Below, piece by piece: positions 35,149 to 44,113 of a stretch of 64,000 nt of DNA. The notes beneath the pieces were generated by a model that searched no databases, was not told where the DNA came from, and saw nothing but the letters and a program-made list of their open reading frames with translations. The position numbers were made by a program, and so were the translations under genes. Position 1 is the first letter of the stretch; every line of letters starts with the position of its first letter. The stretch is from Bacteroidia bacterium (GTDB lineage: Bacteria > Bacteroidota > Bacteroidia > Chitinophagales > UBA2359): NCBI GenBank assembly GCA_030427245.1, contig JAUHXA010000011.1, forward strand, positions 1 to 64,000. The letters run 5' to 3'.

Positions 35149-36507
35149 TTACTGCTGCCGCTTCCCTATGGTGTACCAATCAATATTTCTCGACAAATAC
35201 ATCACGGCTGCCAAAATCACAAACAAGCCAACACTCCCCATCAGCAAAGCGTAGTCCTGCAATTGAAGGAGAGAGTATAAAAAGCCATACAAACCAATCA
35301 AAGTGCCAAACATCACCATCGTTAAGAAATTGTTTTTCAGTACACTTTTAGAGTAAATCGTAATCAGCAAAATCACTCCTGCGCTCGCAATAAAATAGGC
35401 ATTGTTGAAGCCAATTTGCTCAGAGAAAGATAGAAGAAGTAGGTAAAAAACGCAGATAGACAAACCTACAAGTAAATATTGAAGGGGATGAATTCGGGTC
35501 GTATTGAGGATTTCAACAAAAAAGAAAAGCAGGAAGGTTAAGCAAATAAACATAATGGCGTATTTGACCGATCGTTCATTTTTTTGGTATTGATCGAGGG
35601 GCATCAAGAGTGATAGGCCGAATTGGGATTGTGAAATGTCTTGGCTTTTACCAATCCATTGTTGTGGATAGTTTCGATTGAGATGCAAGACTTTCCAATT
35701 GGCTGTAAAACCATCAGGGGTGATGTTTCGTCCATCGGGTAAAAATGCACCATTGAAGCTTGGACTGCCCCAATCGGACTCCATCGTAAGGGTTGTTTCT
35801 TTGCCCAAAGGCATAAAATTGAGGGATTCACTTCCATTGATATTGATGTCAAGCGAAAAAGTATGGGAAGTTTTGGCTGTTTCCGTGTCCTTCAATCCGA
35901 TGCCTACGTTTACTCCCGAACCAAAAATGTCGTTTACAGGAATGCCAGGGTCAAACAAAACTTGGAGGCTATCCCATTGCAGTTCAATACTTTCTTGGAT
36001 TCCCCGCATATCGGTGATACCCACTGCAATAAATGCTTCTTTCCACAACACATTTTCTTCTCCCACTCCCAAAGCATTAAAATTGGGGCGGTCAAATTTT
36101 CCGTTGAAGTTCAGTTGGGTATTGTAGAGAATGGCTTCGTAAATCCCTCGATAGCGTATTTCGGGGCTCACCTTGCTTTTGATGTCCAAATCATTGGGCA
36201 AGAAGTGGGCGTAATGGGTCGTCACCACTGTTTTTTTGTTTTTGCCATCGTCGTCTTCCGTAATATGGTACTTTTGGTAAGGCACGGTCAGAACAGGTCC
36301 TGCAATGGTTTGGGCATTTCCCCACGTATCGCTGATTTCTCTGACAGTCGCATCTCTGCGGTATTCCCGCTCTTTGATAAGGCTGTGAATCATCATCGTG
36401 GGTATCAACAATATCAAAATCAAGAAACCAATGGACATTAATTTGACTGTTAGGGATTGACGTACCCAGCCGCCAATTTTTTCTATAGTGGAAGGATTTT
36501 CAGACAT
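35149..36507 (-). CDS. creD: CreD-like inner membrane protein
   Basis: A 452-residue member of the CreD family of inner membrane proteins. One N-terminal helix (about 20-40) is followed by the signature RRDATVREISDTWGNAQTIAGPVLTVPY in pieces (about 51-78), then a large beta-rich periplasmic domain (to about 300). At least five helices follow (about 315-335, 345-362, 370-385, 392-410, 420-440). In enteric bacteria CreD is linked to envelope stress and beta-lactam or colicin tolerance; its biochemical action is unknown. No creBC two-component genes are nearby. Confidence 0.92.
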   Translation of the reverse strand: MSENPSTIEKIGGWVRQSLTVKLMSIGFLILILLIPTMMIHSLIKEREYRRDATVREISDTWGNAQTIAGPVLTVPYQKYHITEDDDGKNKKTVVTTHYAHFLPNDLDIKSKVSPEIRYRGIYEAILYNTQLNFNGKFDRPNFNALGVGEENVLWKEAFIAVGITDMRGIQESIELQWDSLQVLFDPGIPVNDIFGSGVNVGIGLKDTETAKTSHTFSLDININGSESLNFMPLGKETTLTMESDWGSPSFNGAFLPDGRNITPDGFTANWKVLHLNRNYPQQWIGKSQDISQSQFGLSLLMPLDQYQKNERSVKYAIMFICLTFLLFFFVEILNTTRIHPLQYLLVGLSICVFYLLLLSFSEQIGFNNAYFIASAGVILLITIYSKSVLKNNFLTMVMFGTLIGLYGFLYSLLQLQDYALLMGSVGLFVILAAVMYLSRNIDWYTIGKRQQ

Positions 36508-36806
36508 TTTTGGTTCTGTTTAGGTTTGTAAGTGTTTATGTATTTGGGTTGGTAGTTGTGTTTGAGGTCAAGTATTTAGGAATTGAAGTAATTCCTCCGA
36601 ATTCCAAATTTTTGTTCCCGTTACACATTGCAGTGAATCCATCAAACCATACACTTTTACATCAAAAAACGTTCAATTTATGCCTGAGAACCTCCAGACC
36701 CTTTTCTATTTGGGTGTTTTATAGACAGATAGGAATTTATATTTTTTGTTTGTGCTTTGAATTTAAGCCTTCCCAATGACTATTCACCAATCCACAAATC
36801 ACCGCC

Positions 36807-37133
36807 CTACTGTTTCCACACTCTCGTCTGATTCACCGCATCTTTGGCTCGAAAAGCCTGCTCCAAATCTACATTGAAGAAGTTGGCAAGGTCTAAAAGG
36901 TAGGCAAAAACGTCTGCAAACTCCTCCTCCAATTCGGTTTGTTTGTGTTCTCGTTCTGACTCTGTGTATAGGCGGGTATGGTTGCGGATGGCTTTGGCGA
37001 GTTCACCGACTTCTTCTGAAAATAGTAGAAACAATTCCAAATGATTGTTTTTGTTCCAACCTCTTTCTGCACAAATGTCGTGAATGTATTTTTGAAGGTC
37101 GGGAAGCGTTGGGTTTGGTTTGAGTACGGGCAT
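36807..37133 (-). CDS. MazG-like nucleotide pyrophosphohydrolase
   Basis: A 108-residue all-alpha NTP pyrophosphatase. The metal-binding pattern is EEVGELAKAIR (about 39-49) with EEEFADVFAYLLDLAN (about 68-83), i.e. ExxE and ExxD helices. It would hydrolyse non-canonical or surplus (d)NTPs. The start is the ATG at 37133: an upstream in-frame ATG at 37184 would add a hydrophobic stretch and lies inside the loop of the preceding terminator, so it is rejected. It follows the arsenosugar gene but is separated from it by that terminator. Confidence 0.87.
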   Translation of the reverse strand: MPVLKPNPTLPDLQKYIHDICAERGWNKNNHLELFLLFSEEVGELAKAIRNHTRLYTESEREHKQTELEEEFADVFAYLLDLANFFNVDLEQAFRAKDAVNQTRVWKQ

Positions 37134-37160
37134 AATTGTTAATAATTGAAGGTGAATCAC

Positions 37161-37210
37161 AAAAATAAAAAAGCTGAGATTCATTTTAGGGGAAAAAACG
37201 AATCTCAGCT
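37161..37210 (-). terminator. Strong terminator of the arsS unit
   Basis: Read on the minus strand, AGCTGAGATTC and GAATCTCAGCT (37200-37210 and 37172-37182) form a perfect 11-bp stem followed by a T-rich run (37161-37171). It lies 51 bases after the arsS stop codon. Confidence 0.9.
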
Positions 37211-37261
37211 AACAATTATCAAATCTACTCAAGGTATTTTTGAACTTGAATTTGAATTTCT

Positions 37262-38338
37262 CTAAGCAGTTGTGCCTCCACAACTCGAACCCGCACCTGC
37301 CGTACAGCCATAACAATGTTGATTCAGCACAATATTTCGTTTGTTCAAAATATCCAAATCAAAATCATCAATGTGTTGGGGGGAACTGCGCTCTACTTTG
37401 AGTTCCAGCATTTGATTGAAGTCGCAGTCGTAGAGATAGCCATCCCATCCCACCGAAATCGTATTGCGGCACATCACACCCATTGCAGCAGAAGGATTGA
37501 AGGCTTCTACCAATTCCGTCATATAGGATTCGTAGTTTTCACTTTCCAATAAATAATCCAAGAAGCGACTGACAGGAAGGTTGGTAATAGCGAATAAACT
37601 GTTGAAAATGACATCGTAACGCCGCTTCAATTGACGCTTGAATTCTCCTTCAAGTGTACCTTGATCGCCTGGTAAAAATGCCCCGGATGGATTGTAAACT
37701 AAATGCAAATCCAGTCCAGAACCTTCTTTCCCATACCCGACTTCGTTCAGCATTTGCAGGGCCTTGATTGAAGCCTGAAAAACACCATCTCCACGCTGAC
37801 TATCCGTTCTGCTTTTGCTGAAGTAAGGCAACGAAGAGACAACTTCGACTTTATGTTCTGCAAAAAACTCTGGCAAATCGTGGTATTTGGGATTGGCGAG
37901 AATGATGGTCAGATTGCATCTGTCTATCACTTTCTTTCCCAACTTACTACATTCTTCCACAAACCATCGAAAATTAGGATTCATTTCGGGTGCACCGCCT
38001 GTAATGTCGACAGTAGGAATGTCTGTACTTGCCAAAATTTCAAGGCAACGCTCAAAGGTTTTGCGGGTCATAATCTCCTTGCGGTCAGGGCCTGCATCTA
38101 CATGACAATGTTTACAGACTTGATTGCACATTTTTCCCGCATTGATTTGAAAAATTTCAATGCCTGTTGGTCTTAACGGCAACAAGCCGATGTCCTTCAA
38201 TTTCCGCCCAAAAGGGGTGAATTTCGCATCAATGATGTCTTTGCCATTTAGTACATCCAACTGAATCATCGTGTCCGAAAGTCGGTGTCCTTTCCCTTGT
38301 AAGGAACGCTTTGATTCCTTTTTATTTGCTGCTATCAT
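37262..38338 (-). CDS. arsS: Arsenosugar biosynthesis radical SAM protein
   Basis: A 358-residue radical SAM enzyme of the ArsS group, which installs the adenosyl-derived ribose moiety on dimethylarsenic species during arsenosugar formation. The [4Fe-4S] motif is CNQVCKHCHVDAGPDR (cysteines about 72, 76 and 79), followed by DITGGAPEMNP (about 117-127). The C-terminal part is the family-specific SPASM-like region with VMCRNTISVGWDGYLYDCDFN in pieces and a final CYGCTAGAGSSCGG. A peroxidase-like partner gene lies 44 bases upstream in the same direction. No arsM is present in the window. Confidence 0.93.
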   Translation of the reverse strand: MIAANKKESKRSLQGKGHRLSDTMIQLDVLNGKDIIDAKFTPFGRKLKDIGLLPLRPTGIEIFQINAGKMCNQVCKHCHVDAGPDRKEIMTRKTFERCLEILASTDIPTVDITGGAPEMNPNFRWFVEECSKLGKKVIDRCNLTIILANPKYHDLPEFFAEHKVEVVSSLPYFSKSRTDSQRGDGVFQASIKALQMLNEVGYGKEGSGLDLHLVYNPSGAFLPGDQGTLEGEFKRQLKRRYDVIFNSLFAITNLPVSRFLDYLLESENYESYMTELVEAFNPSAAMGVMCRNTISVGWDGYLYDCDFNQMLELKVERSSPQHIDDFDLDILNKRNIVLNQHCYGCTAGAGSSCGGTTA

Positions 38339-38382
38339 CCTGAATTTTAAGTTATTGAATTGCTTTTTTGTTGAAATGGTGA

Positions 38383-38718
38383 CTACATAAGCACTTCTTT
38401 CGCCTTGTTCATCATCTGAGTGCTATGTACCAACGAAGCACCTCCACGAATCGCCACTGCAACATGCACTGCTTCCATCATCTGCTCTTCATCTGCACCA
38501 TTTTTGAGGCAGTCACCCGTATAAGCATCAATGCAATAAGGACACTGAACAGTATGTGCTACTGCCAAAGCAATCAAAGCTTTCTCTCTCACGGTTAGCG
38601 CGCCTTCTTCAAAAACAGATCCATAGTAATCGAAGAATTTTTTGCCCATTTCTTCTTGCCACTCTGTCACCTTCCCAAATTTTTTTAAGTCTGCTGGGTT
38701 ATAATAAGTATCAGTCAT
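38383..38718 (-). CDS. Arsenosugar-associated peroxidase-like (CMD/AhpD) protein
   Basis: A 111-residue carboxymuconolactone-decarboxylase/AhpD-fold protein. The CxxC redox pair is in VQCPYCIDAYTGDCLKNG (CPYC about residues 59-62), embedded in the helical pattern LTVREKALIALAVAHT...EAVHVAVAIRGGAS. This is the family repeatedly found next to arsS. It may act as a peroxidase or thiol reductant in the arsenosugar pathway; the role is not established. It begins the arsS transcript (44-base gap). The roughly 280-base gap upstream (38719-38999) holds no ORF I support. Confidence 0.9.
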   Translation of the reverse strand: MTDTYYNPADLKKFGKVTEWQEEMGKKFFDYYGSVFEEGALTVREKALIALAVAHTVQCPYCIDAYTGDCLKNGADEEQMMEAVHVAVAIRGGASLVHSTQMMNKAKEVLM

Positions 38719-38999
38719 AAGATTATGCTATTATTTTTTTGAGAATAAACGATAAATGTAAAGTCTTTGGAAGTGTCGAACTGTCTTATCAAGGACGAAT
38801 CACAACTCTATAACTTTTCTAAACATACGATGAAAAGTAGATTTTGGACTATGGAAAGGAGGAAAATAGAATAGAAGCAAGAGAGGAGAGACTTCAAATT
38901 TTAGGTTATTTTAGAAAGCAATTATCAAATAAATCCAAATTGGATTTCAAATCTCTTTGATCAGTAAGTCGTTTTATTCATTTCTTAGTTTGAGTTTCT

Positions 39000-39533
39000 T
39001 CATGGCTTTTCATCGAAATATCGGGAGACGATAATATTGGTAGGCTGTTTATTTCCTTGAATCTTTTCCAAACTCACTGCAAAACCACCTGCTTCAACGG
39101 CATTTTTCATCCGAAAAAAGTTGGGGACATCGGTTTGGTAATTGAATACACCCAAATCTATATAGGTATCCTTTTGCCTAAACCATACTTGGTACTGTTT
39201 GCTTGGAGGTGGAGCGGGTAGTCCATCGGCGTCTAAATAAACAAAATGTGTTTGCGGGTTCCAATAAACAATTGCTTTTGCAGTATCTTCAACAGCACGA
39301 CCTTCCAAAAGGATTTCTCTCATATCTTTTCGACGCAATACCTCAAAGTTTTCTTTGGTCACTTCATAATTTCGCTGCAAAACCTTGTATTGCTCCAAAA
39401 GCATCGCTTCTTTGTCCTTCAATTCTTCCATCCGTTCATCCGTTCCTCTCAACTCCATTACAAAAAAAACATTCGCCAATAAGCTAATACTCAGCAGTAC
39501 AAGTGTTACAATCCGCAGTATATTTGAGTTCAT
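39000..39533 (-). CDS. Membrane protein with RskA-type anti-sigma C-terminal domain
   Basis: A 177-residue protein. One transmembrane helix (about 7-26) is followed by a coiled-coil-like segment (about 28-72, ERMEELKDKEAMLLEQYKVL) and a C-terminal beta-domain of the anti-sigma-K (RskA) type (KAIVYWNPQTHFVYLDADGLP, KQYQVWFRQKDTY). The usual N-terminal zinc-binding anti-sigma domain is absent; only six residues precede the helix. No sigma gene is adjacent. It may be a derived envelope protein that keeps the extracytoplasmic domain only, or its N-terminal partner may be separate. Confidence 0.78.
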   Translation of the reverse strand: MNSNILRIVTLVLLSISLLANVFFVMELRGTDERMEELKDKEAMLLEQYKVLQRNYEVTKENFEVLRRKDMREILLEGRAVEDTAKAIVYWNPQTHFVYLDADGLPAPPPSKQYQVWFRQKDTYIDLGVFNYQTDVPNFFRMKNAVEAGGFAVSLEKIQGNKQPTNIIVSRYFDEKP

Positions 39534-39610
39534 AGAATAACTGTTTATAGTGTCCTGCTCAATAATTATCGGTAATTGATTGGGTTTGGATTTGAGCTTT
39601 GAAATTGAAG

Positions 39611-40126
39611 TTAATCATATACCTTTTCCACCTTCTTATTCAGCCAGATTCCCCAAGATTTAGAAAACCCGTGTACTTTTTTAGTCTTAGTGTCGGTAGA
39701 ATCCAACACTTCATTTTCTCTATTTGCCCATTCAAAAATCCCCCCATAAAGGTTATACACATTAGTGAATCCCATCTCTTGCAGTTGTTCTCCAATCCGT
39801 TCACTTCGATAACCCACCGAACAATAGACTACTATCGCCGTATCTTTGGGAAAATCCAACACCTTGGTCGAATCAAAATTTTCGTAGCCAACCCAAATTG
39901 AGTTTTTGATATGACTTACCTCATACTCCGACTTTGCCCGACTATCCAACAATACAATGCTATCCGCAGGCAATTCTTTGGAAAGCTGCTCAACATTCAC
40001 CAAAGGAACTGTGTTTTTATAGAGTGTTTTTAGTAGAAGATTGTAGGCAGCATTGTTCACATTTTTGGAGGAATTGCAGGCAGTAAAGGTCATCATCAGC
40101 AATAATAGGAAATTGAAGGATTTCAA
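39611..40126 (-). CDS. Rhodanese-domain lipoprotein with a TTG start
   Basis: A 171-residue sulfurtransferase-like lipoprotein. The signal is K-S-F-N plus a leucine-rich core and lipobox FTAC (Cys17). The rhodanese domain spans about residues 45-140 with the active-site loop CSVGYRSE (catalytic Cys about 102). TTG at 40126 is the only start that keeps the positively charged n-region and full hydrophobic core: the first ATG would be ten codons in, and an in-frame stop lies five codons upstream. Probably persulfide transfer or redox at the envelope; partner unknown. Confidence 0.83.
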   Translation of the reverse strand: MKSFNFLLLLMMTFTACNSSKNVNNAAYNLLLKTLYKNTVPLVNVEQLSKELPADSIVLLDSRAKSEYEVSHIKNSIWVGYENFDSTKVLDFPKDTAIVVYCSVGYRSERIGEQLQEMGFTNVYNLYGGIFEWANRENEVLDSTDTKTKKVHGFSKSWGIWLNKKVEKVYD

Positions 40127-40141
40127 ACGTATATATTTTTA

Positions 40142-40149
40142 CAAAGATA
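40142..40149 (-). promoter_or_regulatory. -7 element before the rhodanese gene
   Basis: On the minus strand the sequence reads TATCTTTG, an exact TAnnTTTG match 15 bases before the TTG start. The remainder of the 395-base gap up to 40522 is AT-rich and holds no gene I support. Confidence 0.5.
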
Positions 40150-40522
40150 CACCAAAACTCAAAATTTGTTCCGCATTTTCAATCAGGATTCAAATTGCAG
40201 CCTGATATTCAAAAAACAATTGATTCACAATCAGATAAAACGATGGTTTATTTACTTTATGAGTGTTTTTTGTCTTTCATTAACATTTTTTTGGGAACTT
40301 TATTGAACTGTACTACCTTTATAAATAGGAATGTAGTGCAAATTCACTTGGATATTTAGATTACTGAAAATCAGAGATTTTCTCATCTGTTTATTTTTTC
40401 TTTTTGAAGGTCAGTTGGAACTTATCTTTTGAGTACTAATTAAAATATGGGACAATTTTTGAGTTTTCCAAAGTAACCTTTGCAGTACATTCCTCGACAA
40501 ATAATCAAACAAATAAAACAAC

Positions 40523-41965
40523 ATGGCACGAAGTGCAAAACTAAAAAAAGGCAATATTATCTTTTTCATTCTTTTGATATTTGGATTGTTGTACTACTTC
40601 AATCGAGAACAAATCAATAGAGACTTGGAAAACCTAGGAATATTGCCCAACTCTGAAGAAGTCGAAGCAGAGGAAGAGCCTATTGAGGAAATTCCTGCTA
40701 TTGACACCAAAACCATACAAGAGGAACTGAACAACGAAGAATCCTCAAGCAACGAACCTACTTTTCAGATACTCACCAAAGGCGGCATGGAGCATCTCTA
40801 CATTGGTGAAAATCCCATTCGGATACAAGCCAATGGAATCGAACTCGTCAATGTAACTCCCATTGCAGAAGGTTCAACAATTGACATCGAAACCATTGAC
40901 AAAGAGAGAGGTCTTTACAATATCAAACCTCAGCAAAGAGGCTCTGCAAAAATAAACCTGTTTGCTAAAATAAAAGGCAAGTATGGTGTGGTCAGCGAAC
41001 ACAATTTCAAAGTACTTCCTAAGCCTCCACCAAATGTAAATGCGCCTGCAGTTGACAATCCAATAGATGATTTGCTTTGGACAGTTACCAATTTGGAAGG
41101 AGAAGACGGAATTCTGAAGGTTGGGGAAGATAATAAACTGGAGGTAGCCATTGCAGAAGTCGACCCTCGCACGATTCGCCTTGAAATCAGTGGCGACGGC
41201 AATACGATTACCCCTACTGACCCAAGCAAAGGGAGATTCAATGTGAAGGTAGGGCCTGGAAATCGAGTTATTCTGACTGTTCGAGCCAAAGTAGGCGGTC
41301 GCCCGCAAATTGTAGGCACGAAGGACTTTTTGGTGAGTGAAAATGGAATCACCAATACCAAAAACATTCCTACAAATAACGAAACCACTTCAACAGATTC
41401 AAAAATCGAAAAATCAGATGCCATTTTGTATGTTGGCATTGACTATCCCTTCAATATTGATGACCCAAATGTCGAGCCAAAATACCTGCAATTCAAGGGT
41501 GAAAATGCACGTATTACGGGCAATAATGGTGAGTATGTGATGAAGGTGACGCAAGCGGGAGAGGTGAAAGTCGAAATATACGATAGAAGCAGTGGTAAAC
41601 CCGAACTGATGGAAACCACGATTTACCAAGCCGAAGAACTGCCTGCTCCCATCGCTATGATTGATGGCAAAACGGGTGGTGAAATATCCGTGGCCAAAAT
41701 GCGTGACATCAAAAATCTCGAATTTGGTTACAAAGATTTGGACATTGATGTAAATTTCCAATTGATTCGCTGCAAAGTCACTCGCTATCCTTCCGATGCT
41801 GCTCCCGAATCCCAAATCAATGGCGGTAATGTGTTCAGCACATCTACTCGGCGTTTGTTTTTGGAAGCGAAAGCAGGTGATTTGTATCGTATTACCGACA
41901 TTAAAGTAAAAACGCCAAACAATAAGTTTTTGGAGGTGAAGGATCTGAATTTTGAAGTGAAGTGA
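40523..41965 (+). CDS. GldM C-terminal-domain-like membrane-anchored protein
   Basis: 480 residues that resemble GldM/PorM, the periplasmic stalk of the T9SS gliding motor. A short basic N-terminus and one helix (about 11-26) are followed by an acidic linker (to about 75). Three similar beta-domains come next (about 85-165, 180-270, 295-370; HLYIGENPIRI, GILKVGEDNKLEV, LYVGIDYPFNI). The C-terminal domain starts LPAPIAMIDGKTGGEIS and ends ITDIKVKTPNNKFLEV. The N-terminal helical periplasmic domain of genuine GldM is missing, and no gldK, gldL or gldN flanks it. It is therefore a paralogue of unknown role, perhaps a T9SS accessory. Confidence 0.75.
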   Translation: MARSAKLKKGNIIFFILLIFGLLYYFNREQINRDLENLGILPNSEEVEAEEEPIEEIPAIDTKTIQEELNNEESSSNEPTFQILTKGGMEHLYIGENPIRIQANGIELVNVTPIAEGSTIDIETIDKERGLYNIKPQQRGSAKINLFAKIKGKYGVVSEHNFKVLPKPPPNVNAPAVDNPIDDLLWTVTNLEGEDGILKVGEDNKLEVAIAEVDPRTIRLEISGDGNTITPTDPSKGRFNVKVGPGNRVILTVRAKVGGRPQIVGTKDFLVSENGITNTKNIPTNNETTSTDSKIEKSDAILYVGIDYPFNIDDPNVEPKYLQFKGENARITGNNGEYVMKVTQAGEVKVEIYDRSSGKPELMETTIYQAEELPAPIAMIDGKTGGEISVAKMRDIKNLEFGYKDLDIDVNFQLIRCKVTRYPSDAAPESQINGGNVFSTSTRRLFLEAKAGDLYRITDIKVKTPNNKFLEVKDLNFEVK

Positions 41966-41984
41966 TTAAACTTATATTTGCATT

Positions 41985-42890
41985 ATGAGCACTTTCCAAA
42001 GATTACCCACCACACAATCAGGTTTTGAAGCGATTCGAGAAGAGGGATTGTTGTATGTAGATAAGACTCCGCAACTTCTAAATGCTTTGTCCAAAGGTAA
42101 ATATTTGTTTTTGTCTCGCCCTCGTCGTTTTGGAAAAAGTATTCATTACAGGCGTTTCAAAGTTGGCAAAAGTGTCTGTGTTTTCGGGCATGAACAATGT
42201 AGATGATTTGAGTTTAATGTCTGATTTGAACGATGTAGTGGGTTTGACACAAAAGGAAGTAGAAAGTAATTTTGCCGATTATTTGGCGGCATTGCAAGAG
42301 CGATTCAACTTTCCTTCTCACGAGGCATTGATGAAAGCAGTAAAGCATTGGTACAATGGCTATAGTTGGAATGGTGAGCAGCAAATATACAATCCCTATT
42401 CGATTGTTCATTTGTGCAATCGCTTGGAGTTTAAGAACTATTGGTACAAATCTGGAACACCTACTTTACTTATTGACTTGATTGTACGAAGGGCAAGGCT
42501 GAAAGACAAAGCCCTCAAAACAGAACCTACTGAGTATGAAAATGTAAAAGTAGCAGAAACGGTCTTTGATGCTGCCGAATTGGATAATTTGAGTGTCGAG
42601 GGGTTGTTGTTTCAAACAGGCTACTTAACCATCACAAAGGTTGAGTATGTGAATTTAACTGCTCGTTATACGCTTAATTATCCCAATCACGAAGTCCGTT
42701 GGTCTTTTGCAGCCCATATACTTTGATTGGCATTGAAATGTTATCGGAACGTTCAACGATTGATGGTCGAATAGATGGGGTGATAGAATTTGAGGACAAA
42801 ATCTACATTATTGAGTTTAAGTTTGCTCGAAAGGCTCACCTTTTGAGCCTTATTGAACTACTCAATAAAGAAATCGGAACATCCTGTGTT
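41985..42890 (+). pseudogene. Decayed AAA-ATPase-like / PD-(D/E)XK nuclease-like gene
   Basis: Remnants of a Bacteroidota ATP-binding protein (AAA-ATPase-like plus PD-(D/E)XK-like C-terminus) in three pieces. 41985-42140 encodes the N-terminus up to LSRPRRFGKS. A junction near 42140 then jumps about 150 codons and shifts frame to FITGVSKLAKVSVFSG...WYNGYSWNG...LLFQTGYLTI (42139-42720). After a second deletion the original frame resumes with GRIDGVIEFEDKIYIIEFKF (about 42725-42840), then homology stops. A perfect TATATTTG promoter element (41973-41980) survives 4 bases before the ATG. It presumably makes no working enzyme. Confidence 0.8.
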
Positions 42891-42897
42891 GATTTCT

Positions 42898-43587
42898 TCA
42901 CCTTATCCCACTTGTCAAAGCTCCCCAAATCACTTCTTTCGGCGGTTCTGCCGTAATAATAATCGGTTCTTTTGAAACAGGATGAATGAATTCAATTTTT
43001 CGGGCATGAAGGTGAATCGAAGCATCTTTATTTGTGCGTTTGAAGCCGTATTTGATGTCGCCTTTGATGGGACAATCAATTGTGGAAAGTTGTACTCGGA
43101 TTTGATGGTGTCTGCCCGTCAAAGGTTTCATTTCGAGTAGGTGATAATTGTCCGAACTTTGCAGCCATTTATATTGGGTTTCAGCTCTTTTTGTGCCTTT
43201 TCGTTCGATAGGGTAGGCTTTGGATTTGTTGCGGACTTGGTCTTTGACCAGATAATGTACCAATGTATCCTCCATTTTGGGAGGATTGTTTTTGACCACT
43301 GCCCAATAGGTTTTTTGGATGGTTTTATCTTGAAACATCTTGTTCAATCTCGCTAATGCTTTGCTCGTTCGAGCAAACAACAAAACGCCTGAAACGGGGC
43401 GGTCTATTCTATGGGTAACACCGAGATAGACATTGTTTTGTTTTTTGTATTTCTCCTTGATGTATTGTTTGACATGTTCACTCAGGGGAATATCGCCTGT
43501 TCTGTCACCTTGCACCAACATTCCTGCAGGTTTGTTGATGGCAATCAAGTGGTTGTCTTCGTATATGACTTCAAAAGGTAGGTTCAT
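42898..43587 (-). CDS. RluA-family RNA pseudouridine synthase
   Basis: A 229-residue stand-alone catalytic domain of the RluA family that isomerises uridine in rRNA or tRNA. The catalytic Asp is in VTHRIDRPVSGVLLFA (HRID, about residues 59-62), with INKPAGMLVQG at the start and GRHHQIRVQL (about 160-169) as the later conserved block. There is no S4 domain, as in RluA/TruC-like single-domain members. RNA target unknown. The stop codon lies at the end of the neighbouring pseudogene on the opposite strand. Confidence 0.92.
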   Translation of the reverse strand: MNLPFEVIYEDNHLIAINKPAGMLVQGDRTGDIPLSEHVKQYIKEKYKKQNNVYLGVTHRIDRPVSGVLLFARTSKALARLNKMFQDKTIQKTYWAVVKNNPPKMEDTLVHYLVKDQVRNKSKAYPIERKGTKRAETQYKWLQSSDNYHLLEMKPLTGRHHQIRVQLSTIDCPIKGDIKYGFKRTNKDASIHLHARKIEFIHPVSKEPIIITAEPPKEVIWGALTSGIR

Positions 43588-43591
43588 CGTA

Positions 43592-43612
43592 GTAATGAAT
43601 GAAAATTAAAAT
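43592..43612. repeat. Recurring AT-rich motif, copy 1
   Basis: A 21-base element (core GAATGAAAATTAAAAT) just 5 bases upstream of the pseudouridine synthase ATG. Near-identical copies lie at 50011-50031, 56297-56317 and 59266-59286. In all four cases the gene-sense strand reads as the reverse complement and the motif precedes a gene. Confidence 0.6.
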
Positions 43613-43795
43613 GACTTGCCCCGAAATCTCGGGGAGAAGTAAAACGAAAAATGCATTGAACTGATAATCAAAACACTATTGATTGTAAATGGATAAAGGA
43701 ACTAATTTTGGAGCTTTAGGGTTAATTAAAGGGCTGTCAAAATTAAAACTTAATTTTGACTATATTCTATTTCCTACAACAAAACATCCTGTATC

Positions 43796-44107
43796 ATGGA
43801 ATCAACAAAATCTATTATCTTGTCAAAAATTGGAGAAGAGTATAAACCCATTTTAGGTTTTGTCAACAAAAAACTACAAATTCGACAGTGGCCTACCAAA
43901 CACAGCAAAAAGCAGTTGGTGCTTGAATATTTGGTTTCTAAGTTTGAAGCAAATAAAAAGTATTCAGAAAAAGAGGTCAATGTACTTCTCAATCAGCACC
44001 ATACTTTTGGTGACCCCGCACTCTTGCGGCGAATGATGTTTGGGGCGAAATTGTTAGATAGGACATTGGATTGTCGAGCGTATTGGGTCATTCGTGGAAA
44101 TGAATAG
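43796..44107 (+). CDS. DUF2087 domain protein
   Basis: A 103-residue protein consisting of a single DUF2087 domain: ILGFVNKKLQIRQWPTKHSKK, QLVLEYLVSKFEANKKYSEK, EVNVLLNQHHTFGDPALLRR and a final LLDRTLDCRAYWVI. The domain is winged-helix-like and elsewhere occurs at the C-terminus of regulators, so a DNA- or RNA-binding function is plausible. It ends 6 bases before the Fic gene and is most likely co-transcribed with it, possibly as its regulator or partner. Confidence 0.85.
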   Translation: MESTKSIILSKIGEEYKPILGFVNKKLQIRQWPTKHSKKQLVLEYLVSKFEANKKYSEKEVNVLLNQHHTFGDPALLRRMMFGAKLLDRTLDCRAYWVIRGNE

Positions 44108-44113
44108 TAAAAA

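Noticed and set aside
37134-37184. Earlier ATG for the MazG-like protein
   Set aside because: It sits in the loop of the arsS terminator and adds a hydrophobic leader untypical of the family.
42082-42956. Two independent short genes
   Set aside because: Their translations are consecutive parts of one protein family broken by deletions, i.e. a pseudogene.
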